A DNA stretch of 64,000 bases from an uncultured Collinsella sp. (GTDB lineage: Bacteria > Actinomycetota > Coriobacteriia > Coriobacteriales > Coriobacteriaceae), in assembly GCA_937995345.1 (NCBI GenBank), contig CALKKS010000005.1, positions 1-64,000 of the forward strand, given 5' to 3'. The position numbers and the translations under genes were made by a program. Below the pieces are notes generated by a model. It saw nothing but the letters and a program-made list of their open reading frames with translations. It was not told where the DNA came from and did not search any database. This document shows positions 63,315-64,000 of the stretch, one piece after another; positions within the stretch are counted from its first letter, which is position 1, and every line of letters starts with the position of its first letter.

Positions 63315-63959
63315 ATGCATATCTACTCTGTCAACGATCCCGAGTTCAAACCCTACGGCCGCGTGTGGGACGATGTGCCCTCCAGCCTGACCGCCCCGCT
63401 TGTCGAGGCGCTCTCCGCCACGCCCATTCCCGAGGGCAGCAAGTACGTGGCCTCCGCGCCCGAGCTCGAGCAAGTCGAAGGTGCCGACACACTCGGTCTG
63501 CTCATGTACGGCGGCCGTCCCTTCCAGCTGGGCTGGTGCAACGGCCACAACACGAAGCTCAACTGCCTGGAGTATCACCGCGCCAGCGAGTTCAACCTGG
63601 GCGCCCGTGACTTTGTCCTGCTGCTGGCCAGGCGCGAGCAAATCGTCGACGGCAAGCTCGACACCGCGCAGGTCAAGGCATTCCGCGCGCCGGCCGGCAC
63701 GCTCGTTGAGGTCTACGCCACGACGCTCCACTACACGCCGTGCATGGTCGACGACGGCGGCTTCCAGGTGATGGTTACGCTGCCCGCCGGCACCAACGGC
63801 CCGCGTCCCGAGGCCGCAGCCGACATGCCCGCCGCCGGTGACAGCTACTGCTACTGGAAGGCCGACAAGTGGGTCCTCTGCCACGCCGATAGTCCCAAGG
63901 CAGCTGAGGGCGGCTACGTAGGCCTCACCGGCAAGAACCTCGACATCACCGTGGACTAG
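63315..63959 (+). CDS. DUF4867-like (cupin-type) protein
   Basis: 214 residues from ATG 63315 (CAGGAG six bases before); GTG 63309 is inside the ribosome site. A compact beta-rich protein with GHNTKLNCLEYHRASEFN and VYATTLHYTPC, which look like cupin metal-binding histidine and glutamate positions. DUF4867 proteins occur near sugar-metabolism genes in gut bacteria, possibly as isomerases; the family call is moderate. Neighbouring genes to the right are outside the window. Confidence 0.65.
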   Translation: MHIYSVNDPEFKPYGRVWDDVPSSLTAPLVEALSATPIPEGSKYVASAPELEQVEGADTLGLLMYGGRPFQLGWCNGHNTKLNCLEYHRASEFNLGARDFVLLLARREQIVDGKLDTAQVKAFRAPAGTLVEVYATTLHYTPCMVDDGGFQVMVTLPAGTNGPRPEAAADMPAAGDSYCYWKADKWVLCHADSPKAAEGGYVGLTGKNLDITVD

Positions 63960-64000
63960 CGCTTCGTCCAAAACCACCACAAAGGGGCACAGGCACCTTT

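Overview
The window is GC-rich, densely coded, Gram-positive-type chromosome. The gene set points to a gut coriobacterium, most probably Collinsella: a six-subunit Ech-type energy-converting [NiFe] hydrogenase, LPxTG-type surface proteins with streptococcal-pilin-like isopeptide domains, giant GLUG-repeat surface proteins, LuxS, an NRAMP-related Mg2+ transporter and many FMN/Fe-S oxidoreductases. This assignment rests on family recognition from sequence alone; no database was searched.

Layout. 1-2.2 kb: an old-yellow-enzyme type FMN/[4Fe-4S]/FAD reductase. 2.26-21.3 kb: an accessory block. It begins with a DUF4143 ATPase preceded by five repeats phased at exactly 23 bp. Next is an AlbA_2/HATPase/winged-helix protein bracketed by two 142-bp direct repeats. 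Then comes a four-gene surface operon: three small exported one-TM proteins and a 3602-residue GLUG-rich giant. The block ends with a second AlbA_2 protein bracketed by its own, unrelated repeats. 21.5 kb: a double-HTH OrfA-like protein. 22.2-27.9 kb: the Ech hydrogenase operon, with EchA and EchB fused. 28-36.5 kb: a 2458-residue vWA plus 13-domain LPTTG surface protein, bracketed by two related families of large hairpin elements in the order A-B-gene-B-A. 36.6-41.9 kb: a NarL-type two-component system divergent from an ABC-2 exporter operon, with a G10 tract in the shared intergenic region. 42.2-45.6 kb: a MacB/FtsX-type ABC operon lying between two clusters of GGGGACAG-type palindromic repeats. 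45.8-54.2 kb: mostly housekeeping or envelope genes (DUF362 ferredoxin-like protein, alpha/beta hydrolase, hemolysin III, CNNM/CorC protein, a lone cyanophycin-synthetase-like N domain, YtxH and PRC-barrel proteins, a deacetylase-fold protein with lost metal ligands). 54.3-57.7 kb: a probable Mg2+ sensing leader, then MgtE and an NRMT-like Mg2+ transporter. 58-64 kb: OatA-like acyltransferase with SGNH domain (minus strand), ribokinase plus nucleoside hydrolase, luxS, and a DUF4867-like protein.

How the parts fit. The hydrogenase would couple ferredoxin oxidation to H2 evolution and ion pumping. The two large surface loci provide adhesion or matrix functions. MgtE and the NRMT form one Mg2+ uptake unit under one leader. 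Nucleoside hydrolase plus ribokinase salvages ribose.

The best candidate for something undescribed is the recurring design in the accessory part: stand-alone ATPase/winged-helix genes, each carrying a private family of short repeats directly upstream (DUF4143) or on both sides (two AlbA_2 proteins), surrounding the giant surface operon. A second version of this bracketing is seen around the pilin-like protein and the FtsX operon, where palindromic elements flank the cargo.
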